A stretch of 64,000 bases of DNA from Oscarella lobularis. Lineage: Eukaryota; Porifera; Homoscleromorpha; Homosclerophorida; Oscarellidae. Below, piece by piece: positions 35,205-47,100 of the stretch. The stretch spans positions 2,232,001-2,296,000 of the forward strand of contig NC_089186.1 of the NCBI RefSeq assembly GCF_947507565.1. Reading direction: 5' to 3'. The position numbers were made by a program, and so were the translations under genes. Below the pieces are notes generated by a model. That model made no database searches and was not told the DNA's origin. It saw only the letters and a list, made by a program, of their open reading frames with translations. Every line of letters begins with the position of its first letter. Within the stretch, counting starts at the first letter, position 1.

Positions 35205-36308
35205 ATGCTAAACTTTGTTAAACGCCGCTACAAGCGTCCGGCGCAGGTCCTAGGGCCCTACATCGTCGCCGCAGCCGCCGTAACGTCGATCGTCCTACTA
35301 ATCCAGTGGACGAACTTCTGCATTCTCTTCCAACAAACGCGACACCTCGCGTTCATCGTCGCATCGGACTCGAATCGTGCGCGCGACACACGCATGCTCG
35401 CGGCGCGCCAATATTGGCGCGTCATGACGCTCGAAGAGCGCTACACGCAAGCGGAGTGTCGCCGCCGCGCTCGAAACGCGACGAAGCCGAACGACGCTCG
35501 CGCGTGGATCACGGCGCTCGGCAACGACGCCGTCGCACTCCCGGCGATCGTTTCCGGTCACACGATTCGAATGTTCTCGTGCGAACGTCGAATGATCGCG
35601 CTCGTTTCGCGCGCGGTGAGCGAAACGACGCGCGCGGCGCTCGTCGCCGTCGGATACGAGATCGTTGTCGTCGAATCGCTCGATTGCAATTGGATGGACG
35701 TCCAGGAGGGTCGTTCGAAGCGAAATCTCGGGTTTCCGGGAACTTACATGCGACTCTATATATGGTCATACGAGTGGCTTAAAAAAGCCGTCTATTTTGA
35801 CCCGGATATGATGTTCCTGTCACGTGTCGACGAATTGTTTGATATCAATTCGGATTTTGCCGCCGTTCACAGTAATCCTCCGGGAGTCGTTGGCATATGT
35901 TTCAATGCCGGTTTACTCGTCATCAAACCCAACATGACGTCATTCCGAAACATAATGTCGTATTGGCGTGCTAAAACGACGTCGCAAAATTGCCCGAACG
36001 ATCAGGTTCTTCTCTGTAATTATTTCCGACGTTGGACTCCGATTCCCTACGTTTATAACTCGCGTCGACGCGTCTATCATCCGCTCAAGGTGTTTCACTT
36101 CGCCGGAGATCGTTTCTATGACAAACCGTGGAGGGTGTGTCCGAGACCGAGCCGGAAAACGGCGTTCGAGTTTGACAGGCCTCTCACCGAAGTGAGAGAT
36201 TTGTACATGGTCTGGTGGAGATACGCTTACGAAGCGATTGACGCATATAAGTTAGAGAGCTGGTGGAGTCAGCATCCACTGCAAAAGACATGCCATCGTA
36301 GTTACTGA
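35205..36308 (+). CDS. GT8-family glycosyltransferase, copy 3
   Basis: Single exon, 367 residues, starting MLNFVKRRYKR. Signal anchor at about 16-37, N-glycosylation site (NAT) in the stem, AWITALGND, the metal site DPD in YFDPDMMF, FNAGLLVIKP and HFAGDRFYDKPW. It is clearly a paralogue of copies 1 and 2 but more diverged, and the C-terminus ends SQHPLQKTCHRSY. It is closer to the decayed copy downstream, which shares SQHPLQ. The family enzyme type is a retaining glycosyltransferase of the secretory pathway; the substrate is unknown. Confidence 0.88.
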   Translation: MLNFVKRRYKRPAQVLGPYIVAAAAVTSIVLLIQWTNFCILFQQTRHLAFIVASDSNRARDTRMLAARQYWRVMTLEERYTQAECRRRARNATKPNDARAWITALGNDAVALPAIVSGHTIRMFSCERRMIALVSRAVSETTRAALVAVGYEIVVVESLDCNWMDVQEGRSKRNLGFPGTYMRLYIWSYEWLKKAVYFDPDMMFLSRVDELFDINSDFAAVHSNPPGVVGICFNAGLLVIKPNMTSFRNIMSYWRAKTTSQNCPNDQVLLCNYFRRWTPIPYVYNSRRRVYHPLKVFHFAGDRFYDKPWRVCPRPSRKTAFEFDRPLTEVRDLYMVWWRYAYEAIDAYKLESWWSQHPLQKTCHRSY

Positions 36309-36465
36309 AGTATAAGAAGACATTTAGAAATATGAATATTTGCCATGTGAAAATGACCTAATTATTTATTGATTGCTGCCTTTTTTGTCACGTGTTTCGC
36401 CGGTATAAAATGAATACATGTACATCAAGTGACCAGAAGTGACCAGTTTCTTAGCGCACTTCGCT

Positions 36466-36669
36466 GGGGGTCTCAACTATCAAAAACCGTGGTCAATGTG
36501 TCCGAGACCTAGTCGTCAAATGGCTAGTCAGTTCGACGGACCTCTCACCGAAGTGAGAGATCTCTATATGCTCTGGTAGAAATATCTTTACCAGGCGATC
36601 AATAAATATGAGTTAGATAGCTGGTGGAGTCAGCATCCTTTGCAAAATGCATGTACGCGCACTTTTTGA
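36466..36669 (+). pseudogene. GT8 copy 4, C-terminal remnant
   Basis: About 200 bases match the 3' end of copy 3: QKPWSMCPRPSRQ, FDGPLTEVRDLYMLW, then TAG at 36577-36579 where copy 3 has WRYAYEAI, and on to ELDSWWSQHPLQNAC and a TGA. The first three quarters of the gene are missing. Confidence 0.88.
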
Positions 36670-36760
36670 ATCGAAATAGAATGCTCTTAATTTAAATATT
36701 TAAAATCGAAATGCTGTCTAGAAAGAGATTGGGTTCTTTTTGCTTTGTGTCAAATACACT

Positions 36761-39700
36761 CTATAAAGTATCCGTGTTTTGCAATTGAAAAGGAGACGGA
36801 AGCCAGTGGAGAGACTCTTGTATAATCTTAACTAGATCCGCGAGTCGAGCGGCAGTTTTAGTCGGTCTCCTACCCGTCATCATTTTCGCTATAGGGGAGA
36901 CTTTAATTAAAGGTTCCGCCCCCAGGGAGGAGAGATAAAAATAAATAATAAAATATATTTATACCTGTTAGAAGATGAGCCGCTGAAAGTCGATTCTCTT
37001 CCTGCATTGCGCCGATGTACGTGGCGGAGGCCGTATCGTCGGCGAGATTCATCATTTTGCTAATAATAATAATAATAATAATATACATGCTTATGACTTT
37101 TTTTTCTTACGATAATTTCTTTGAGCTCTTTGGCTGTAAATAGATTACTATGGGATAAAGATTCGCTTGGATGAGTCGCGATATGTCTCGAGCGCTCTCA
37201 AAGAAAACAAGAACGCAGCACTTTCCCTACGAAAACGCTCCCATAAAAAATCAATAGATAAATATGTTTCTTTTGCGCACCTCCTTGCTTTCTTTGAGTA
37301 CGGCGTCCGTTGTCACGTAGTTACCGTCTTGCAGGCGAAGATGCCGTTCCGCTTCCTGCTGTACACCCTCTACAGAATCTGAGAAGAAAACGCAATAAAT
37401 AATAAGGGATTATTATTATAAGAATGCATTTATACCCAGCTGCATGAAAACGCCGCCGAGTTTAGACAAGTCCTTAGCCGAACGACCAGCGGACGGACCA
37501 ACAAGTACAACAGGTCGACAAAATTTAACTAAGCAAAAAAACCTCACACATAGAAAAAAACGCGTTCAACGCGCTTAGAAACTCACAGTACGACTTATCA
37601 ACGCATTCGTAGGCACGACGACAGCCTATATATAATTCAATTATTTATCTATTTATTTATTTTGTATATTCTACTTGTTTTCTTCACTGCGTCGTTGAAG
37701 AAGCCGGACACGTTTCCGTCTAAGACGGTCACTCCTCTCGGAACGAAACGCGACGGTATGACGCGTCGCAAAACGCGCAATCTCCCGTTTGCCGTTGTCG
37801 ACGTCGTCGTCGACGTCGTTGTCACGACGACGGAATTCGGCGAATCAACGCCCATAATCTGATTAGCCCTATAAGGGAATATAAGAAGATTTTTTCTATC
37901 CTAGAGTCACATATTCTTTTTTTCTCTCTCTTGCCTATCGAAACTTGGAATGACGCCCTTTTCGACGACTTCGCCACTTCGCGACAACTTGCACGCGTAC
38001 CATGAACCGATCGCGTCCTCGTGCAACGTATCCGTAACAAAGAAGACGTCGCCAAGGCAAATATTCAATCGCGGCGACGAATCCTTATGTGAAAAGTGCG
38101 CTCTAGAAATAAAATCAACGATGCACTTACCCCCCGTTTGCCACACGGTGGTCCTACCTCACAAAAAACGCGTCTCTCGCCGATAACGGACACGCGCTCT
38201 TCGACGACATATTCGCGTCGACGCGTAGCCGGAGATCGTTGCCGGACGAGCGCAGAGCGACGTACGCTTCTTCGAAAGTCGCTTGTCCCATATCAATACC
38301 ATTTATCTGAATAATTATTAGGAAAAATGACGTTAGAGAGGCGATTGGGTCTCGTACTTCGACGATTCTGGATCCGGTGAGAATTTCGTTTTCTTTGTCG
38401 TAGACGGCGCTCACGTAGATGCCGTAGCCACGCCCACCGCATATTCCTATAGCCGAGGAATCGTTCTCTCGTTGACGCGACAACTCAATCGAACGCATGA
38501 CAACATCACTACAGAGAAAATTAAATAAATAAATAAATAATAATCATTGCCGCCGATACCCGTCCTCCGCCTCCTCCTCCGCCTCGTCGTCGTCGTCGTC
38601 GACGTCGAGACGTCGCGTCACGCGTTCCATTTCGCCGCAGACGGAAAACCGAAGCACGGCGGCGGCGAGACCGGCGAGCGCGCCGCCGGGCAACGTCGCG
38701 CTGCGCCGATTCGGAGCGAGCCGTCGCGTCGTCCGATCCGACTTTCCCTCGTCGTCGCTCTTCGAACTGCTTCGTCGACGTCGCTCGCGCGCCGCCGCCG
38801 TCGCCGGCGCCGCGTCGGCCGAACCGTTGCGACGACCGTCGCGACCGTCGCGACCGCGATACGTCACCTGGCGACGCGTAACGCGCGGTTCTTTCAATTC
38901 GACGCTACTCGACGATGACGACGCCGAGCGGGAAACTTTCGCTATGACGTCATCGTCACCGATGACGATGTTGAAATCTTTGCTCGAGCGTGGCGTCGTC
39001 GCGAGATCCGAAAACGTCGACGTGAATGATTTAATTGGACTTAGAGGCGATAGAAATTGGGAGAGTGGTGGCGGAGGAACTTTCGAATCTGAATTCGTTG
39101 CGAGGCTCGATGATGACGTTTGTTGACTCAACGGTGAGCGTCGCACTGAGAGGGATAGATTGCGAGGCGGCGACGGCGGTGGCGGCGACGACGGCGACGG
39201 CGGCGGCGGCACGACGAAGCAAAGATTCGCGAGGATTTCGATCGTTTCGACGAGTCGAGACGTCGAGAGACGATCGACTGTGAGTCCGAGAACGGTCGAC
39301 GTCGCCGCGTCGCTCGTCGGCGCGTAGAGAACGCCGTCTTGGATGCATTCGGCGGGCAATTTCGATACGTGAACGCCGTCCACCTTGAGGGGAAAAAAGT
39401 GAGTCGCGTAACAATGAAAAGTGGCGCGTACCTTAATGAGTTTATCGCCGGGTTTGAGAACGCCAGCGGCGCAACTGCCCTCTTTCACATCCTTAACGAA
39501 AATTCCCCTCTCTACGGAAAAGCCAGGAAGCGCTAGAAGACATAAGGAAATATTCTATTGAAAGGTCCACGAAGATAAGGAAGGAGAACTTTTTTTACCT
39601 TTCCCGTTCTTATCCAATTTTACGCTCGTACGCACGACGTCGTGACAATCCGCCACGTGTTTTTCTATAAGAAGTCGCGCGTCTTCGATACGCTTCTCCA

Positions 39701-41681
39701 AATTGCCCAAGGCGTTCGTCGCCTCGTCGCGACAGCGTCGCTCGATTCCAATCGTTCGTTCGGCGTCGCGCAAACGCTTTCGCACGTCCGCCGTATCACG
39801 ATCGCGTCGCTCGCTATCGTTCTCGCGCGCCAGCGTCTGCCGAAGCGAATCCGTCTTGTGACGACGCGCGCGCACGAGATCGCGATGGACGACGTCGAGT
39901 TGCTCTTCCATGCGCTCGAGATCGTCGACGGCGAGACGGAGGCGTTCGTTCGCCAGATTGCGTTGCGTCTCGACGTCGACGCACCGACGCATCGTCTCCT
40001 CGTATGCCGTCTCGACGTTCTGTAGGGTCGTCGACGCGTTCGTCGCGTACGCCGTCAATTGCCGATTTTGCGCGACGAAACGCTCGCATTGGCTCTTCGA
40101 AGCGACGAGCTCGGATTCCAAGTTTTCAACATTACGACGAGAATTCTAAAAGAAGGATCTATATTAGCACGGCAACAGTGATAAGCCAATTAAAAGAAAC
40201 TCTTGTCTATGTTACCATGGCAACAGAGATCAAAAAGTTGCCAATTTAAACGCGATTTAAAACGTGTATATCGGTTGCTATGGTAACCGTTACCATAGCA
40301 ACCGTTTTAATTGATTAATTTACCTCGGCCGATTCTTTCAGCTGGTTGATTTCTTGTTCGAGTTGCTGGATGCGAGCCGAATCGCGCTCCTTTTCCCACA
40401 TCAGAATGGCGACTCGATGTCCGCTCGTTCCGCGCAGAACGCCGTCGTCGTCGCCGTCGTCGTCGCCGCCGCCGCCGCCGCCTCTTTTGCGTCGTCTCTG
40501 CGATCCGTACGCGACGACGTGTCGTCGTCCGCGCGACTGCCGTCGCATCATCTCCAAATCGCCGCGCAACGACGTCGCGTGCTTGCGCTCGTGCGCCGCT
40601 TCGACGCTCGTGCGTCGCAGCTCGTTCTCGAGCCGCTCGACGTCGGCGACGAGACGCTGACGCGTCTCGCGAAGGTTCTCCGCTTCGCGTTCGAGCGCCT
40701 CGCTCATCGTTTTCACTTCGGTGAGCTCGAGTTGGCTCTTGACGTGATTCACGCGTTCGAATTCGTATTTAGCCGACATCTCGGAGCACAAGCGGCGCAG
40801 AATCGAGCTCTCGACGCCCGCCGAGCGCACGTGGAGTTCATTTCGAAGCGTTTGGACGTCGTTCTTCGCCGACGTGTATTCGGCGAAGATGACGCTGAAT
40901 TGGCCGTTGAGAACGGCGAATTTTTGAAGCGCGCTATCGCGATCCTTCTGCAATTGGTCGTTTTGGTCTTGGAGCGCGCGCGACCACGATCGAACGCGCC
41001 TGAGCTCGAGCGAATCGGCTTCGAGCGCCGCTAAGCGATGGAGAAGGTCGTCGCGTTCGGTGCGCACCGTTTCGAGGACGTGTATTTGTTCGTACAGCTG
41101 TTCGCGCATCGATCGCAATTGGAAGCTATTTATGAGGGTACCGCCTCCGTTTTGATGGCGATCGAGCGATAGGGGAAGCGACGTCGTCGCAGCGAGCATG
41201 TCCAAGCGATCGAGACTTTTCGAACGAACAAACGACGGCCCTATGGAGTCTAGTACGGGGGAAAGGGAGACACAGGTCAATCGAATGTGGGCGTGTCACG
41301 CCCCCCCGTGTCTTAGGTACTAGACGCTTGTGAAAATCAGAGATTCGACTCCCTAACGCGAGTGCTATCCCCTACGGCCATACCTATGTCTTCAGATGAC
41401 GACGACTCTTCCTCGTCGAGAAAGCGTCGCACGACGAAATCGTATCGTTGTCGTAGCGCGTCGCAAAGTGCGTCGAAGGCGCGTGGACCGCGCGTGACGA
41501 GCGTATCGAGAAAGAGCTCGGCGCGATCCATGCGCGTGAGACCTTGCTTTCGTATGCGCTCGCAATCGTCCGACGTGAAAACGTCGCGCTGGACGAGGTG
41601 AATGAAGAGATATTGGACGTCGACGTTTTCGACGAAGAAGACGCGATGTCGACGGAGGGTTTCGCGATGTTCGTCCTCCAT
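36761..41681 (-). CDS. DLG5: DLG5-type MAGUK with CARD, coiled coil, two PDZ, SH3 and GUK
   Basis: A multi-exon gene starting MEDEHRETLRRHR at 41681. Domains in order: CARD (about 41400-41670, LVQRDVFTSDDCERI and ALCDALRQRYDFVV); a long coiled coil (41250-40315 and 40130-39600, heptads rich in Glu/Arg/Leu); PDZ 1 at about 39540-39200 (GIFVKDVKEGSCA); a Ser/Pro/Arg-rich linker. PDZ 2 follows at about 38510-38190 (YGIYVSAVYDKE), then SH3 (about 38150-37930, DTLHEDAIGSWYACKL) and a GUK-like domain from about 37850 to 36761 (RPVVLVGPSAG; DGNYVTTDAVL; FIPTVIYLQP). The SH3 and the last segment resemble DLG5 more than CARD9/11 proteins. DLG5 is a cell-polarity scaffold. The GUK domain lacks an evident kinase P-loop, as in other MAGUKs. 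Exon limits are approximate. Confidence 0.83.
40211..40304. promoter_or_regulatory. Cluster of RFX X-box-like sites in a DLG5 intron
   Basis: GTTACCATGGCAAC at 40211-40224 is a textbook X-box (imperfect inverted repeat bound by RFX factors). At 40272-40304 two more half-overlapping sites, GTTGCTATGGTAAC and GTTACCATAGCAAC, form a 33-base palindrome around one central base. All lie in the intron at about 40150-40320. Confidence 0.6.
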
Positions 41682-41900
41682 CGCGCTCGAAGCCAAACGA
41701 GAAAATGTGGGCCGTTCGATCGTTCCGTGCGCTAAAGTCCTAAGCGATGACGTCATACGACGAACCCCGAGTAAAATAGGGAACTTTTTTTACGATTCGG
41801 ACGCGGTGTGCTCGAAATTCGCTGACGTAGTTTTTTTGCAAAGACAAATAAAATGATATTTCGTCGTAGTCGCGCACGTTAGACCTCGTTTCGTGGGGAA
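41682..41900. promoter_or_regulatory. Bidirectional promoter DLG5 / SLC25A39-40
   Basis: A 219-base spacer between head-to-head start codons. It holds a full CRE-type palindrome TGACGTCA at 41748-41755. No TATA box is evident. Confidence 0.55.
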
Positions 41901-43532
41901 ATGTCCGAACGCGGCGCCATATCAGCGTGGGACCAGGTCCTCGCGTCTTCGACGGGTGCCACAATAACATCGTTCTTCCGTAAGCGCGCGTAGAGACCCC
42001 GCGAAGCGTAAAAAACCGCCCGTCTTCCAGTAACGCCGTTCGACGTGGTCAAAACGCGACTTCAAGCGCAACAACGAGCTATATACGAACCAGCGAAGCT
42101 ATTAGCAGGTGCGCGAGCGCTCGAATCGAAGCAAAAGCATCGCTAAACGCGAAATTAGAGAAGGGTGGGCGTGGTAACCCCATTCTCCTATGTCGAATGG
42201 TCGTCGATCAGCTATGCGTTTGCGGCGCCGGCTTACTTCAAAACCACAATGCGTCATCCAGAATTCATTTCACCGGAACCTTCGTACATCTTAAGAAAAA
42301 AATTTTTAATTAATTATTGATGTATTTAATAAAGGACGCCTTTCTAAAAATTCCCAAATACGAGGGATTTTTCGCGCTGTGGAACGGACTGTCACCGACC
42401 TTGTACGTCATTATTACTATTTATCATACATAATTATTTATATATTTATTAGGATGATGGTTTTGCCTGCTAGCGTCATCTATTACACGTCATACGACAA
42501 TCTGAAGGTGTATCTCGGTTTTCGCGAAGGCTACGACGGTCCGGATCAGAATTACTGGGCACCAGCACTTGCAGGTGTCATAGCTCGAGGTAAACGGGCA
42601 ATAAGTTCAGAAACAATACGAGAGTTAGTTTATGTAAATGGCATTCACGTATAAAAGGGGGCAGGGACCAATGAGTCATGATAACTTATAATAATAATTA
42701 GTCTCTCTTTCTTTCTCTCGTATTCCCTTAGTTACTGCCGTTGGCATAGTATCTCCTATCGAATTAGTAAGAACGAAAGTGCAAGCGAAAAAAAATTACA
42801 CATATCGAGGTATCCTCTATATATCTATGTGTGGACTCTCGAGTATTTATTTAGCGCGCGTTTCTAGAGCTAATCGACGTTGTATCAAAAGCGATAGAAA
42901 CGAACGGAGTCAAAGCGCTATGGAGAGGACTACCGTCGACTCTTTATAGAGACGTCCCGTTTTCCGGTATAATTAAATACTCACTCATATAATTATTTAT
43001 TATTTTATTTATTAAGCGATTTTGTGGGCGAGTTATGAACGATTGAAGCGGCACTTGCTCGTGCATTTTTTCGACGGCGATTCGAAGTTTATTGTTCCCG
43101 TGGCGGCGGCCGGAATTTCCGCAGCCGCTGCTTCGATTGTTACTCATCCTTTTGACGTCGTTAAGACTCATCATCAGATGACTATTGGGGAATTAGAAGA
43201 CGGTGGAGACTACTTCCGGGTTTAGAGTATTAATTAATTATTATTTATTTTTAGCTGGGTCGAAAAAGTTTCCTACTATAGTAGACACGGCTAAGAAGAT
43301 TCGGGATCATTATGGATCCAAGGGTCTCTTTGCAGGTGACTAATTTAATTTAGATGTGCTCTATTTCTATTGGGTCTTGGGTTTAGGATTGACTGCGCGT
43401 CTTGTGAAGATTATTCCCGCGTGTGCTATTATGATAACGACGTATGAATTGCTCAAGGATCATTTTCGGCAGAAAAAGGCGCGAATTGAGGTTTCTGACG
43501 TTGCCAAGGACAAGCGAATGAGTGTACTCTAA
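41901..43532 (+). CDS. Mitochondrial carrier, SLC25A39/SLC25A40 type
   Basis: About nine short exons; the first is 41901-41979 and the second 42031-42108. The three carrier signatures are present: TPFDVVKTRLQAQ (exon 2), SPIELVRTKVQAK (about 42755) and HPFDVVKTHHQ (about 43150). Other segments include DAFLKIPKYEGFFALWNGLSPTL, MVLPASVIYYTSYDNLK, ALWRGLPSTLYRDVPFSAI and a final exon ending KDKRMSVL with TAA at 43530. The loop after the first signature has a Cys cluster (CRMVVDQLCVCGAG), as in SLC25A39/40, where matrix cysteines sense iron-sulfur status. The family imports glutathione into mitochondria. Partial copies of this gene lie at 48365-48480 and 59770-59800. Confidence 0.9.
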
Positions 43533-44190
43533 TTATATGTTTTTATAAATCGTATGTGTTTGAGACTTTTGCCTGGATTGATTATGACTATTTAATTAAT
43601 TCAATAAGCTCACTTTTTCATTTTTGCACACTTCCGCTTTGTCCTCGTGAATTTCTGGAATGTAGAAAGTTGGTCGACCGGTGAGACTCAGGCTAAGGCG
43701 AGATGATGAAATGGTCTTTTCCATCTCAACCTTTCCACTCACTTGTTTCGAAATTTTCCGAGGTGACCTATCGCCTTCGCTGTGTCTCGTTGTTCCGAGG
43801 CCATTTGCAGGTCCCTTCACAGCTTACGTTTGATTCTTTGCTCCAGTTCAATGTACATCTGGCCATCGCCGTCTCCCACGTCTTTTCTCTTCTACAGTAG
43901 AACACGCTGTAGGTCTAATCTCGCTCATTCGAAGGGTTGCACCGCACGCGAGACATCCAACAAACTCTCAGACGTTCTCATAGTCGTTGCGTGACGGCTG
44001 ACGAGGTCGATAACGCTTCGGGTCGCCTTTTCGAGTTTTTTTTCAAATGCAGCGCGTGCGCTAAAGTGAAGATTACTATTAATTTACCATATCAAAAGAA
44101 AGCAAAGATTACCATATCAAAAAATAGGTAAAGTAGTAGTGAAAGTAGCAAAGTATAAAAGCTAGCAAAACAGCAAAAACAGGTGACGTT
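43533..44190. other. Spacer between SLC25 and ROCO copy C, duplicated at 48460-49045
   Basis: The 3' flank of the carrier gene and of ROCO copy C. Nearly all of it recurs at 48460-49045, with small gaps: for example TCACTTTTTCATTTTTGCAC, CTACAGTAGAACACGCTGTA and repeated ATTACCATATCAAAA words near 44080-44130. No coding function seen. Confidence 0.7.
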
Positions 44191-47100
44191 CTAGAAACGT
44201 CCAAAAAGGGCATTATACTTTGTTTTAATAGCGTATCGGCTAATGCCAGCCCTAAGGAGCAATCGTAGAAGCAATCCTACTGTTCGGGATTTGGCTTTTT
44301 TCACCCAGAGCTCCAGAACCCTCAACCGAAGAATCTCGACTGGACCTGCGCTTCTTTTAATGTCATAGTGTTCGTCTCGGCTAATGCCCAAGGCGAAACT
44401 CATTCTTTCCCAGTCTGCTCCGTCAACGGCAGCGCAAGCTCGAAGCAGATGCTCTGACACCGGATCTTTATCGGGGGGAAATGGGCCTAAACAAAGAAAA
44501 CTCATTGCAAAAAGGCTTTAAATAAGAGAGCTTATACGTGGAGCGGAACCAGTCCGAGGTACAATGATCACTAAGTCTTTGATGTGGCTATGGTATTTTC
44601 CGTCTGGTCGAGTGGAAAAAAGCTTGTGATTGAGAGCCTTGTCTTTTACCTTTTCCTCTACTTTCCTTGACGAATAAATTGGCGGATCTTTACTGAGTCG
44701 TTGGAGATGAGAACTATCCAAATAGAACCAATTGAGAATAGCCCCTGGGCTTCTTTCATCGCAAACTCGAGCGATCATCGATTTTAGTTCATCCAGGAAT
44801 TCCTTCGCCACTGCCTCACAACCGTCTTTGCTCGGCCAGCGAACGATGACGTCGATGCAATGGTGTCCTTTCTTTATGTCCATTGTAATGAGACACTCGA
44901 CTTCTTTGTCTTCGACGATTTTCACTAATTTGATGCCGTTCTTCCACGCTCTGTGGCTCACGTTTGGCATGTGATAGCAGCGACATTGAAGAATGACGAA
45001 CGACGACGGCGAGATGATGTCGACAGAACGAGCGCACTCGTATCGTTGTCCACGATACACGTCCATTGTCGAATCTTTACACCAAGCGTCAACAGGAGTT
45101 GCATCATCAAGAAGAGCTGCAATCTGATACACTCCCTTCTTGCCCTCTATTGGATAGCACAGTTCCAGGTGCAGAAGTACTTCAAGTGCTTCGTCGGCTG
45201 TCACAACGAATGGAGACGGATTGTCCTTTTGCTTGAGATAATTTTTGAAAAGTCTCAGAGCTGATTCGATGTCTTCTTTGGACGCCTTGCCAGAATTTTC
45301 ACGAGGCATGCCGAATGGGAAATTGGGCGGAGCGAGAAGAGGGCCGATGACGTTGTGACAAAGCCAGAGAGGTCGAACACAAATTCGACGACCAAGATTA
45401 ATAATCTATGTGGAAATAATACATAACATAATATCATATTAACGAACTCACTATTCCGGAAGCATCAAGATATTCAACTGCCACTTCTTTCTCGTCCTCA
45501 GCCAATTCGATGCCAACTTCTTCAGCGACCCACTTCTCAAATTCGTCAGTCGTCAGGAAATATGCCAATGGATTCTCTCTCTTGTCGTCAGGAAGAGAGA
45601 GGTTCTCCTCAATGGCGTGGCACAATTCGGGAACATCGTCAGCTGCCTAGTGCCAAATATAGATTGTTCACCTAAATTAAACGACTCAGTCATTTACCTT
45701 GAGGATATCTTCACGAATTTTCTTCAGTTTCTCTCGGAAGTCCTTCATGCAATCTGATTGGCTCTTGCTGCAATCCATTTTGATCACGTGCGAAATTTCA
45801 AACGTATCTTTAAACGCTTTCTCAATACGGTGCGCGACTTCTTCCAGGAATCTCATTTCAATTCCTTCCTTCTCATTGAAACCAATGAGATTAAAGACTA
45901 TGACAAGACGAATGAGCGATTTCGATTGAGAAGGAAGCGTTCGCAATGCAGCCTTGGCAAACGCACACCAAAACTCTCCTTCTTTTAGAAGACGACGAAG
46001 AATCGCTTCTGACGTCATATTTTCTCCTTTTTGAATTGGAAGGACAAGACAGAACAATGTATTGGACCTTTGAAAGAAGAGACCGTGTGCGCTGTGGAAT
46101 GTCGGTTGGGCGCCAAAGTCCCACGTTGATCCTTTGCCAACTCCGGGAATTTGACAGTTAAGAATTTCAACCCCGGGTGTGCGATCTTTCTCTTCAGGTG
46201 GAGAACGACCGAGTAGAAGAAGAGAATTGACAAGCGTCGTTTTTCCCGCCATTTCTCTGCCAACTACGCACAATTTAATTGAATCCGGACGAACCATTTC
46301 TCGAAGAACCGAAAATCGGGCGACGTCCTTTTAAAATAATTACATACAGGAATTGAACCAAAATGATGACGTACGTGATGCTGTCGAAGGAGAGCTCTCG
46401 TTTCACCATCACGTGCCACCTGATGAGGCTTGTTTCCGTTCTTAAATTCACGTTTATAGATTGCTTTCAATTTAGAATGAAAACATATCACCTGATCTTT
46501 ACACGTGACATCAACACCCTTCTCAATCAATAGATCAATAATTGATTTGTCTATCATGTAATGGTTTCTTGCAGCCAGATGCAACGCATTTTGTTTTTTC
46601 TACAAAAATTTGAATAGAGAACGAGTGAGGAATGAGAATTCTGACTAACCCAATCTCTGACAGAAACATCCGCTCCTAATTCAATTAGTTGCTCAATTGC
46701 AACAAAAGAAGGACGCTCCTGACATGCGTGCAATAAGGGTGTTCTTCCCTCCTAAAAAAGAATTTCCGAACGAAAATGCAAAATATTATAAGAATGCAAC
46801 CTTATCAATAGAATTGATATTAATGCCTTTCTCAATGACGAGATATCGAAGAACACCTTTCACGTCATCTTCACACTCTGAGGGACTGGTGGCATGAAAC
46901 AAAGCCGTCTTCCCATACTGAATGAAAAAGATGGCAATTTGTTCATTGAATTTGTAGCGAATAAGCAATATCTCACCCAGCGATCGCTGGCTTGACAGTC
47001 AGCTCCTTTTTCACCCAAGTAGCAAACTTTCTTTGATCGATCGATGCAACTTTGACACGCCAACATAAAAGGCGTTTCGCCAAACTGAAGATGAAATAGG

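Noticed and set aside
38547-41034. Plus-strand frames opposite DLG5
   Set aside because: They mirror GC-rich coding exons of the minus-strand gene and match no family; coiled-coil and PDZ signatures are all on the minus strand.
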